From: CALVUP01 sp964422195
GTDB lineage: Bacteria > Bacillota_I > Bacilli_A > RF39 > UBA660
Direction of reading: 5' to 3'
Assembly: GCA_964422195.1 (NCBI GenBank)
Contig: CAYRAF010000044.1
Coordinates: 1 to 5,643 of the forward strand
Length of the DNA: 5,643 nucleotides
Part shown: positions 1-5,038 of the stretch, piece by piece
How positions within the stretch are numbered: the stretch's first letter is position 1
Layout of the letters: each line of letters starts with the position of its first letter
Position numbers and translations under genes: made by a program
Notes under the pieces: generated by a model
The model's database searches: none
What the model was told of the DNA's origin: nothing
Seen by the model: the letters and a program-made list of their open reading frames with translations, nothing else

Positions 1-117
1 TACTGGTCCTACCCAAAACTTAGCTTGTGGATATAAATGCTTTACTGCTTGTGCCATTAAGTGTGCACAAGAATGGTTTAGAATATTTAATTTTTCATCT
101 TCTTTAATATTAATCAT
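1..117 (-). CDS. thrS: Threonyl-tRNA synthetase, N-terminal fragment (gene runs off the window), TGS-less form
   Basis: Only the first 39 codons are inside the window, reading leftward from the ATG at 117 and staying open to base 1. The peptide contains LNHSCAHLMAQAV and then AKFWVGPV, which match the start of the second (SAD/editing) domain of bacterial ThrRS, including the zinc/editing HxxxH-type helix. ThrRS charges tRNA-Thr in the cytoplasm and clears mis-attached serine. In most bacteria about 60 residues of TGS domain come before this point; here only about 14 residues do. The start is well supported: GAGAGG at 125-130 lies 7 nt upstream, and sequence further upstream is the T-box terminator and so cannot be coding. 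The identification is further supported by the upstream T-box with a threonine specifier. Loss of TGS is inferred from the start position alone, because the rest of the protein is not visible. Confidence 0.9.
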   Translation of the reverse strand, partial: MINIKEDEKLNILNHSCAHLMAQAVKHLYPQAKFWVGPV

Positions 118-139
118 ATTTTTTCCTCTCTTTCTAAAT

Positions 140-179
140 AAAAAAGATGATACCTAGGAGTCATATAGACGGTACCATC
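140..179 (-). terminator. Regulated intrinsic terminator of the thrS T-box
   Basis: GAUGGUACC (171-179) pairs with GGUAUCAUC (146-154) over 9 bp with one G-U pair, followed by six U (140-145). The 5' arm contains the tRNA-binding UGGUACC itself, so the terminator directly hides the tRNA-binding bulge. Confidence 0.85.
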
Positions 180-181
180 CT
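156..181 (-). promoter_or_regulatory. Antiterminator hairpin of the thrS T-box
   Basis: On the minus strand AGGA (178-181) pairs with UCCU (156-159) below the UGGUACC bulge, and GUC (168-170) pairs with GAC (160-162) above it, leaving a UAUAU loop. This is the standard T-box antiterminator shape. It uses bases that the terminator also needs. Confidence 0.75.
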
Positions 182-341
182 TACTTTTACTTAATTTAAA
201 TAACGGTAATTACCGAGAATCTCTTTCGAGTCTTACTAATAGGTAGTAATAATTAAACTTGTTTATTATCTTTCACCAAATGATAACTCTCTTTAAAAAC
301 TTATTTAATTACCATGTCCTACATCATCGCTTTCACTAATA

Positions 342-370
342 ATTATACCAAAGTAATTTTGTTTTTTCAA
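342..370 (-). promoter_or_regulatory. Sigma-A-type promoter of the thrS leader
   Basis: On the minus strand TTGAAA (365-370) and TATAAT (342-347) are separated by 17 bp, close to the housekeeping consensus. The expected start is near 335, just before the 5' strand of T-box stem I. Confidence 0.8.
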
Positions 371-423
371 CATAAAAACTTTATTTTTTGCTTTGTTCAA
401 TTATTTTATAAATTTACTTATTG

Positions 424-429
424 TATAAT
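424..429 (+). promoter_or_regulatory. Candidate -10 element for a plus-strand transcript through 436-657
   Basis: A perfect TATAAT sits here, with TG immediately before it. The hexamer 17 bp upstream (TTATTT) is a poor -35, so this is a weak candidate. It is the most likely origin of a transcript carrying the small membrane peptide at 488-577. Confidence 0.35.
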
Positions 430-487
430 ATATATAGGGACATTTAATAGTTTGGTGATTGCCTTCATCTTTTTGAAGATTGGGGTA

Positions 488-577
488 ATGCATGTGAGTA
501 AAAAAGACTTTTTTATTTCATCTTTACTTATTATTATCCTTTTACTTATAGCATTACTTTTTGTAACTATAAAATAA
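488..577 (+). CDS. Candidate small single-pass membrane peptide (29 aa, or 27 aa from the GTG at 494)
   Basis: This short open frame encodes a peptide with a basic start (VSKKD), about 19 hydrophobic residues rich in Leu and Ile, and a closing Lys. That is a typical layout for a tiny inner-membrane protein. Two starts are possible: ATG at 488, or GTG at 494, which lies 8 nt after GGGG (482-485) and so has the better spacing to a weak Shine-Dalgarno. The frame stays open leftward to 314, but that part overlaps the thrS promoter and leader on the other strand and is not believed. The TAA at 575-577 lies only 3 nt before a hairpin, and a terminator-like structure follows at 620-657. It could be a real small protein, a leader peptide for the downstream flippase gene, or a chance frame in AT-rich DNA. 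I recognise no family. Confidence 0.35.
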   Translation: MHVSKKDFFISSLLIIILLLIALLFVTIK

Positions 578-606
578 AAGAATCACCTAACTTTTGTTAG
601 GTGATT
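571..606 (-). terminator. Intrinsic terminator on the minus strand (hairpin shared by both strands)
   Basis: A perfect 11-bp stem (581-591 with 596-606) closes a 4-nt loop. Read on the minus strand the loop is AAAA and the stem is followed by CUUUUAUUUU (571-580), a good intrinsic terminator. Read on the plus strand the stem is followed by UUACCC, a poor U tract, so termination there is unlikely. It would end a minus-strand RNA starting near 680. Confidence 0.65.
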
Positions 607-619
607 TTACCCTTAAATA

Positions 620-657
620 GGTAACACCCAACATGCGATATCAAGTGTTCCTTTTTT
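620..657 (+). terminator. Probable intrinsic terminator on the plus strand, between the small peptide and the flippase gene
   Basis: GGUAACAC (620-627, U622 bulged) pairs with GUGUUCC (645-651) as a 7-bp stem, followed directly by six U (652-657) and then AUUUU. The 17-nt loop is large, which lowers confidence. It could end the transcript carrying the 488-577 peptide, or act as a controllable terminator ahead of the gene at 749. Its 5' arm can also pair upstream (600-611), so it may be conditional. Confidence 0.5.
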
Positions 658-685
658 ATTTTATGCAGATTTTTCTTGCATATTC

Positions 686-714
686 ATTATAATATATAGT
701 TATTTATTTTACAA
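686..714 (-). promoter_or_regulatory. Sigma-A-type promoter on the minus strand
   Basis: TTGTAA (709-714) and TATAAT (686-691) on the minus strand lie 17 bp apart. The predicted start is near 680. The same AT palindrome gives a plus-strand TATAAT at 688-693, but that lacks a good -35, so the minus strand is the stronger reading. The next features downstream are the candidate small RNA and its terminator. Confidence 0.55.
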
Positions 715-715
715 G

Positions 716-743
716 TTTTAAACAATTATTTAATACATATACT
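716..743 (+). promoter_or_regulatory. Weak candidate promoter for a leaderless flippase transcript
   Basis: TATACT (738-743) has TTTTAA (716-721) 16 bp upstream, a 3-of-6 match to the -35 consensus. If used, transcription would begin at or next to A749, the first base of the start codon. In DNA this AT-rich such matches arise easily. Confidence 0.3.
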
Positions 744-748
744 TTAAT

Positions 749-2056
749 ATGAAAAAAAATATATTTTTAAAGTCAACTATAATACTTACAATTGGAGGGT
801 TAATAACTAAAGTACTTGGTATGATTATAAAAATAGTTATGTCTAGATTACTTGGTACTACTGGTATAGGTTTATATATGTTAATACTTCCTACATTTAC
901 TTTATTTGTAACTATATCATCATTAGGTCTTCCAATAGCAATATCTAAGTTAGTAGCAGAAGATACTAAGAATAATAAAAATCTTATATTTTCATTACTT
1001 CCTGTATCATTTATTATTAATATCTTCATTATTATGTTTATTCTTATATCATCTTACTTTATTGCAAACAATTTAATTCATGAAGAAAAACTTAATTTAG
1101 CAATTAAAGCAATGGCTTTAGTTATGCCTTTTACCTCTCTATCTTCTATGCTTAGAAGTTATTTTTTTGGTAAACAAAAAATGATTCCTCATGTTGTTAG
1201 TAATATAGTCGAAGATATTACTAGACTTATTATAATTATTATAGGAATACCAATATTTATGAGGTTTGGTATAGAAAAAACTATTTTCTTTTTAATACTA
1301 TCTAATATTATTAGTGAACTTTCTTCTATTGTTGTATTTATATTTTTCTTACCTAAGCATTTTCATATATATAAAAAAGATTTACATCCTAATAAAATAT
1401 ATATAAAAGATGCTTTAAATATAGGAATACCTAATACATTAGGTAGAATTATAGGATCTATTGGTTATTTCTTAGAACCTATTATTTTAAGTTATGTTTT
1501 ATTAAAAGTTGGTTATTCAAATAAATTTATTATTTATGAGTACGGAATATTATCAGGATACTCTATTCCTTTGATTTTATTACCTTCATTTTTTTCAGGG
1601 GCAATATCTCAAGCATTACTTCCAATAATTAGTAAAAGTTATGTTAATAAGAATTATAAATATACAAAGAAAAAAATAAAACAAGCTATTATATTTAGTT
1701 TAATAATAGCAATTCCTTATACATGCATATTAATGATTAAACCTGAAGTATTACTTAAATTTATTTATAATACTAATGAAGGAATTTCATATATAAGATT
1801 TTTAGCTCCTATATGTATTTTTCAATATATACAATCTCCTTTATCTTTTAGCTTAGATGCTATGGGAAAAAGTAAAATAAGTATGCAATCAATATTATAT
1901 GGAACTATTATTAGAACAAGTTTTTTATTTATACTATCATTTTTAAAGATTGGTTTATGGGGATTAGTAATATCTACTAGTTTGAATATAATTTTTGTAA
2001 CTATATATCAAATAAAAAAAGTAAAAGATTTATTAAATAAATCTTCTACTTATTAG
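749..2056 (+). CDS. MurJ/SpoVB-type lipid-linked polysaccharide flippase (MOP/MVF superfamily)
   Basis: This 435-residue protein is almost entirely hydrophobic helices with short charged loops, consistent with roughly 12 or more membrane segments. The N-terminus (KSTIILTIGGLITKVLG, then SRLLGTTGIGLY and GLPIAISKLVAE) is typical of the SpoVB/YtgP/MurJ group, which moves lipid II or related lipid-linked sugars across the cell membrane for wall or polysaccharide synthesis. Later segments such as the Gly/Pro-rich run near residue 225 (NIGIPNTLGRIIGSIGYFLEP) and LPSFFSGAISQALLPIIS fit the same group. It is shorter than B. subtilis SpoVB (about 518 aa). The family N-terminus begins right at ATG 749, so that start is kept although there is no Shine-Dalgarno in front of it. 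Its TAG stop overlaps the aspS stop on the other strand. Which lipid it carries cannot be told from sequence. A drug/sodium MATE exporter is less likely. Confidence 0.85.
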   Translation: MKKNIFLKSTIILTIGGLITKVLGMIIKIVMSRLLGTTGIGLYMLILPTFTLFVTISSLGLPIAISKLVAEDTKNNKNLIFSLLPVSFIINIFIIMFILISSYFIANNLIHEEKLNLAIKAMALVMPFTSLSSMLRSYFFGKQKMIPHVVSNIVEDITRLIIIIIGIPIFMRFGIEKTIFFLILSNIISELSSIVVFIFFLPKHFHIYKKDLHPNKIYIKDALNIGIPNTLGRIIGSIGYFLEPIILSYVLLKVGYSNKFIIYEYGILSGYSIPLILLPSFFSGAISQALLPIISKSYVNKNYKYTKKKIKQAIIFSLIIAIPYTCILMIKPEVLLKFIYNTNEGISYIRFLAPICIFQYIQSPLSFSLDAMGKSKISMQSILYGTIIRTSFLFILSFLKIGLWGLVISTSLNIIFVTIYQIKKVKDLLNKSSTY

Positions 2057-3801
2057 TCTTTATTTATAGATAACCCTAATTCTTCCAATTGCTCTTTAGT
2101 TAAATAACTAGGAGATCCCATCATTAAGTCTTGTCCACTAGCATTAGGTGGGAATGCTTGTACTTCTCTTAGATTAGCTTCATCTTGAATTAACATTATT
2201 AATCTATCAATACCAGGAGCCATTCCACCGTGTGGAGGACATCCATATTTAAAGGCAGTAAATATTGATTTAAATCTTTCTTCTACTTCTTCTCTATTAT
2301 AACCAACTATTTCAAAACCTTTAGCTAAAGAATCTAAATCATGATTACGTATTGCCCCACTAGCCATTTCATTACCATTACAAACAAAGTCAAATTGATA
2401 AGCTAAAATATCCTCTTTATTTTCTTTATCATAATCTTTTATTCCGCCATGTGGCATACTAAATGGATTATGACAAAATTCTAATTTACCTGTTTTTTCA
2501 TCTACTTCAAACATTGGAAAATCATTAATAATGCATAGCTCTAATCTATCTTTATCAATTATATCTAAGTTATTTGCTACTTCTATTCTTAAAGCACCTA
2601 AAGCATTCTTTGTAGTTTTATAATTACCTGATACTATTAATACTAAATCATTATCTTTTATATTTAGTAATTCTTTTAATTTGTTTATTTCTTCATCTGT
2701 TACTACTTTTTTAATACTTCCTGTTACTTCTTCATTAAATTTTAAGTAAGCAAGACCTGAGGCCTTTTTAGATTTAACTAAATCTGTTAGTTTATCTAGA
2801 TCTTTCCTAGAATATTTATCAGCAGCATTACTAGCAACAATCGCATTAATAATACCACCTTCATCTAATACATTCTTAAATACTTGAAATTCAGTATTTT
2901 TAAAAATTCTAGATATATCTTGTATTTCCATAGAATATCTTAAATCTGGTTTATCTGTTCCATATTTATCAATTGCATCTTTGTAAGCTATTCTCCTAAA
3001 AGGTCTTGGAGACACTTTCTTATTAGAAAATTTTGTAAATGTATCATAGAATATTTCTTCTCCTACTTCTAATATATCATCTTGAGTTACAAAAGACATT
3101 TCTAAATCTAATTGATAAAATTCTAATGTTCTATCTGCTCTTGGATCCTCATCTCTAAAGCATGGAGCTATTTGAAAATATTTATCAAAACCACCTACCA
3201 TAAGTAATTCTTTATATATTTGAGGTGCTTGTGGAAGAGCATAAAACTTTCCTGGATATACACGTGAAGGTACAACAAAATCTCTTGCTCCTTCAGGTGA
3301 CGATGCTGTTAAAATTGGAGTTTGTATTTCATTGAATCCTAAATCATACATCTTATTTCTTAGGAAGTGTAATATTTCAGAACGCAATAAAATATTTTTC
3401 TTTAATCTATTTCTTCTTAAATCTAGGTAACGATATTTTAATCTAGTATCTTCTAAGGCAGTTGTATCATCTGTTAAAACAAATGGAATTTCTTCTGAAG
3501 TATTTAATACTTCTAATTCAGAAACAATAACTTCTATTTCCCCTGTTTTTAATCTTTCATTAGCACTTTCTCTTTTTGAAACACTACCCTTTACTCTGAT
3601 AACATATTCATTTTTTAAATTACTAGCAGCATCATAATCTTTAAATTCGGGATTGAATACTAATTGAACAATTCCTGTATTATCTCTTAAGTCAATAAAA
3701 ATTAAACCTCCTAAATTACGTTTTTTAGCTACCCATCCATAAAGTTCTACTTCTTTTTCTAAATCTTTAATGCTAATATCTGTATTATATACTTTTTTCA
3801 T
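2053..3801 (-). CDS. aspS: Aspartyl-tRNA synthetase, bacterial type with GAD insertion
   Basis: A 582-residue class II synthetase that charges tRNA-Asp in the cytoplasm; the length is normal for bacterial AspRS. In order it shows an N-terminal anticodon-binding OB fold (about 1-110, with YGWVAKKRNLGGLIFIDLRD), motif 1 (about 143-163), the substrate-binding segment LPQAPQIYK (189-197), motif 2 with FRDED (215-219) and R221, a GAD insertion (about 290-415), and motif 3 GMAPGIDRL (526-534). The start is fixed by AGGAGG at 3807-3812, 5 nt before ATG 3801. It is the only gene behind its own promoter and Asp T-box. Signatures such as HNPFSMPHGG (444-453), ASGAIRNHD (480-488) and the motif 2 ending FYQLDLEMSFVTQ look closer to the AspRS form I know from Alphaproteobacteria than to the B. 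subtilis form (GGGSIRIH, HHPFT). Whether it also charges tRNA-Asn cannot be read here. Confidence 0.97.
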   Translation of the reverse strand: MKKVYNTDISIKDLEKEVELYGWVAKKRNLGGLIFIDLRDNTGIVQLVFNPEFKDYDAASNLKNEYVIRVKGSVSKRESANERLKTGEIEVIVSELEVLNTSEEIPFVLTDDTTALEDTRLKYRYLDLRRNRLKKNILLRSEILHFLRNKMYDLGFNEIQTPILTASSPEGARDFVVPSRVYPGKFYALPQAPQIYKELLMVGGFDKYFQIAPCFRDEDPRADRTLEFYQLDLEMSFVTQDDILEVGEEIFYDTFTKFSNKKVSPRPFRRIAYKDAIDKYGTDKPDLRYSMEIQDISRIFKNTEFQVFKNVLDEGGIINAIVASNAADKYSRKDLDKLTDLVKSKKASGLAYLKFNEEVTGSIKKVVTDEEINKLKELLNIKDNDLVLIVSGNYKTTKNALGALRIEVANNLDIIDKDRLELCIINDFPMFEVDEKTGKLEFCHNPFSMPHGGIKDYDKENKEDILAYQFDFVCNGNEMASGAIRNHDLDSLAKGFEIVGYNREEVEERFKSIFTAFKYGCPPHGGMAPGIDRLIMLIQDEANLREVQAFPPNASGQDLMMGSPSYLTKEQLEELGLSINKD

Positions 3802-3818
3802 AATTACCTCCTAAAAAC

Positions 3819-3875
3819 AAAAAAGTATTATGCATAGGGACGAATATTTCGTGGTACCACCCTAATTCATAACAC
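3819..3875 (-). terminator. Regulated intrinsic terminator of the aspS T-box
   Basis: The segment 3860-3875 pairs with 3825-3839: GUGUUAUG with CAUAAUAC (one G-U) and AGGG with CCCU, joined by a small internal loop and followed by six U (3819-3824). Its outer arm GUGUUAU is also the 3' half of stem III, so stem III and the terminator exclude each other. It may also stop read-through from the nrdD-nrdG operon upstream. Confidence 0.85.
3836..3863 (-). promoter_or_regulatory. Antiterminator hairpin of the aspS T-box
   Basis: AGGG (3860-3863) pairs with CCCU (3836-3839) below the UGGUACC bulge, and ACGAA (3848-3852) pairs with UUCGU (3840-3844) above it with a 3-nt loop. This is a stronger upper helix than in the thrS leader. 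Confidence 0.8.
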
Positions 3876-4018
3876 TTGTTATCTCTTTTCTTTAACGCAG
3901 AATTACGTTATTCTTAAAATTGATGTCTTCCTTATTTTAATCTAACTGATTTTCACCAAACATCAGCTCTCTATATAGCCTTAATATAAGTACTCCTTCA
4001 ATCAAATAATCTATCTTA

Positions 4019-4046
4019 ATTATAATATTTTTTTTTAATTTGTCAA
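4019..4046 (-). promoter_or_regulatory. Sigma-A promoter of the aspS leader
   Basis: A perfect TTGACA (4041-4046) and a perfect TATAAT (4019-4024) lie 16 bp apart on the minus strand. The predicted start is near 4012. The -35 begins only 6 nt after the stop codon of the zinc-ribbon gene. Confidence 0.9.
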
Positions 4047-4052
4047 GAAATG

Positions 4053-4454
4053 CTATTGTTCTTTACCACAACTTTTACAAAATTTAGAATCAGCATCTAT
4101 TACATTGCCGCAATGCTTACAATAAATTGTATCTTCACCAAGTAATCCTTCTCTAACTGCTTTAGATTTAGTTTTAATAGCTCCTTTTTCAATATTCGCT
4201 TCTTTTTCTGCCATTTCTTTTAAAACATCTTCATTTTCATCTAATATATTTTTCTTAATGTTTACCGCAGCATTACCAGCATCTGTACCCATTTTTTCTA
4301 TATCAGGTTTACTTTCCTCAATAGCATATCTCATAGCTTTCATTTGTTTACTCATCATTTTCCCTCTAGCTTTAGAGCTAAATATCATTATAAACGAAAA
4401 AATAAACATTCCTACCATCAATATCGGTACAATTATAAACATAAAAGTATGCAT
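4053..4454 (-). CDS. Membrane-anchored zinc-ribbon protein of unknown function
   Basis: A 133-residue protein with one N-terminal membrane helix (about 4-26), a basic segment right after it (SSKARGKMMSKQMK), a charged, probably helical linker (about 45-105) and a C-terminal zinc ribbon. The ribbon has four cysteines, C112, C115, C126 and C129, spaced CX2C-X10-CX2C, as in the zinc_ribbon_2 type. By the positive-inside rule, the linker and zinc ribbon should face the cytoplasm. An ATG 33 nt upstream is in frame, but the start at 4454 is preferred because AGGAGG (4462-4467) sits 7 nt in front of it and the upstream codons include that site. It follows the phosphodiesterase gene by 40 nt and is probably the last gene of the nrdD-nrdG operon. 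The ribbon could bind nucleic acid or protein. I cannot assign a function. Confidence 0.85.
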   Translation of the reverse strand: MHTFMFIIVPILMVGMFIFSFIMIFSSKARGKMMSKQMKAMRYAIEESKPDIEKMGTDAGNAAVNIKKNILDENEDVLKEMAEKEANIEKGAIKTKSKAVREGLLGEDTIYCKHCGNVIDADSKFCKSCGKEQ

Positions 4455-4494
4455 ATTATTACCTCCTCTATATAAATAGAATAACACTTATATC

Positions 4495-5022
4495 TTAATA
4501 TGACAACTTATATTCTTCAATAATAATATTACTATTGACATCTTTTAACATAACTCTATTATCATCTAAAATTAAATATGATTTAGTTGAATTTGATCTA
4601 GGTCTTCCAATACTACCAGGATTTAAATATAAAATATCACCTGTCTTATTAATTAATGGAATATGTGTATGACCACTAATAAAAACATCACCATGAAAAT
4701 CTGGTAAATATCCTCTATTGTATTTATCTCCATGAGTAAGAGTTAATACATGATTATTAAACTTAATATTAAAAATATCATGAGCATATAAACCTATAGC
4801 ATCATAATCTATGTAATAATCACAGTTACCTTTAATTAATATTAATTTTTCTTTATATCTTTGTAATGTTTGTACTATCGGTGATTCATTTAAATTATAA
4901 AACTTATAACCATAAGAGAACAAATCTCCTAAAATAATTAATTTATCAAATGATTCTTGTTTAATCACTTTATACATACTTTCAAAATCACCATGTATAT
5001 CAGACATTATAAGTATTTTCAT
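4495..5022 (-). CDS. YfcE/MJ0936-type metallophosphoesterase
   Basis: A 175-residue calcineurin-like phosphoesterase with all expected metal-binding motifs: SDIHGD (D8, H10), LGD (D33), GNCD (N66, D68), THGD (H97) and SGHTH (H118, H120), followed by the family's NPGSIGRPR signature (134-142). Members are small cytoplasmic two-metal (often Mn) phosphodiesterases; E. coli YfcE acts on model phosphodiesters and its natural substrate is unclear. The start at 5022 is chosen because GGAGG (5027-5031) lies just upstream and MKILIMSDIHG is the canonical N-terminus. A longer frame reaching 5082 would overlap nrdG and contain a low-complexity Tyr-rich head, so it is rejected. It lies 40 nt after nrdG in the same direction, with a strong hairpin between them. 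Its place beside nrdG suggests shared transcription, not a shown shared pathway. Confidence 0.93.
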   Translation of the reverse strand: MKILIMSDIHGDFESMYKVIKQESFDKLIILGDLFSYGYKFYNLNESPIVQTLQRYKEKLILIKGNCDYYIDYDAIGLYAHDIFNIKFNNHVLTLTHGDKYNRGYLPDFHGDVFISGHTHIPLINKTGDILYLNPGSIGRPRSNSTKSYLILDDNRVMLKDVNSNIIIEEYKLSY

Positions 5023-5038
5023 ATTTCCTCCAATTAAC

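Larger units (their letters stand above)
139..335 (-). promoter_or_regulatory. T-box riboswitch (Thr, specifier ACU) upstream of thrS
   Basis: All main parts of a T-box leader are visible on the minus strand. Stem I has a lower helix UAGG (318-321) with CCUA (240-243), an upper helix of 8 bp (304-311 with 250-257) and an apical helix UUAUC/GAUAA (282-286 with 266-270) closing on the conserved GGUGAAA (271-277). The specifier loop holds ACU, a Thr codon, at 245-247, followed by A. A self-complementary hairpin at 204-215 serves as a stem III candidate. The T-box AAGGAUGGUACCGUC spans 168-182, with the UGG that pairs with the tRNA acceptor end. Uncharged tRNA-Thr should stabilise the antiterminator and let transcription enter thrS. 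The 5' end is taken from the predicted promoter. Confidence 0.92.
571..680 (-). ncRNA. Candidate small noncoding RNA, about 110 nt
   Basis: A near-consensus promoter (686-714) and an 11-bp terminator (571-606) on the minus strand bracket about 110 nt with no convincing gene. The predicted RNA begins with a UGCA-based hairpin with one bulged base (664-680). It continues through an A-rich stretch to GGAACAC (645-651), which pairs with GUGUUACC (620-627, one bulged U), and ends in the terminator. A further alternative helix, GGUGUUACC to GGUAAAAUCACC, would compete with both flanking hairpins. It does not look like SRP RNA, 6S, tmRNA or RNase P, and it matches no riboswitch class I can name. No minus-strand gene follows it before the thrS promoter, which favours a free-standing RNA over a leader. 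The alternative is that the plus strand is the functional one. Confidence 0.4.
3819..4012 (-). promoter_or_regulatory. T-box riboswitch (Asp, specifier GAC) upstream of aspS
   Basis: Stem I has a lower helix GAUUGA/UCAAUU (3998-4003 with 3918-3923), a helix CUUAU/AUAAG (3986-3990 with 3931-3935) and an apical helix CUGAU/AUCAG (3962-3966 with 3946-3950) closing on GGUGAAA (3951-3957). The opposing AGAGAG also looks conserved. The specifier loop carries GAC, an Asp codon, at 3925-3927, followed by A. Stem III is AUAAC-AAGU-GUUAU (within 3869-3882). The T-box AGGGUGGUACCACG is at 3850-3863. Uncharged tRNA-Asp should therefore turn on aspS alone, since no other gene follows on this strand before the convergent flippase gene. 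Confidence 0.95.

Noticed and set aside
314..487. N-terminal extension of the small plus-strand frame, giving an 87-residue protein
   Set aside because: This part lies over the thrS promoter and the 5' end of its T-box leader on the other strand, has no ribosome binding site, and reads as low-complexity Phe/Ile/Tyr-rich translation of AT-rich DNA.
587..634. 15-residue minus-strand frame inside the candidate small RNA
   Set aside because: The nearest purine-rich site (AAGGA) is about 14 nt from the ATG, too far, and the frame ends inside the terminator stem.
730..1029. Minus-strand 99-residue frame opposite the flippase gene
   Set aside because: It is a shadow of the clear membrane protein on the plus strand, with no ribosome binding site and no recognisable motif.
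4258..4479. Plus-strand 73-residue hydrophobic frame
   Set aside because: It is the reverse reading of the membrane helix and linker of the zinc-ribbon gene, which has a strong ribosome binding site and intact cysteine motif.
4455..4487. Upstream start adding 11 residues to the zinc-ribbon protein
   Set aside because: It would translate through the AGGAGG site that serves the ATG at 4454, and has no site of its own.
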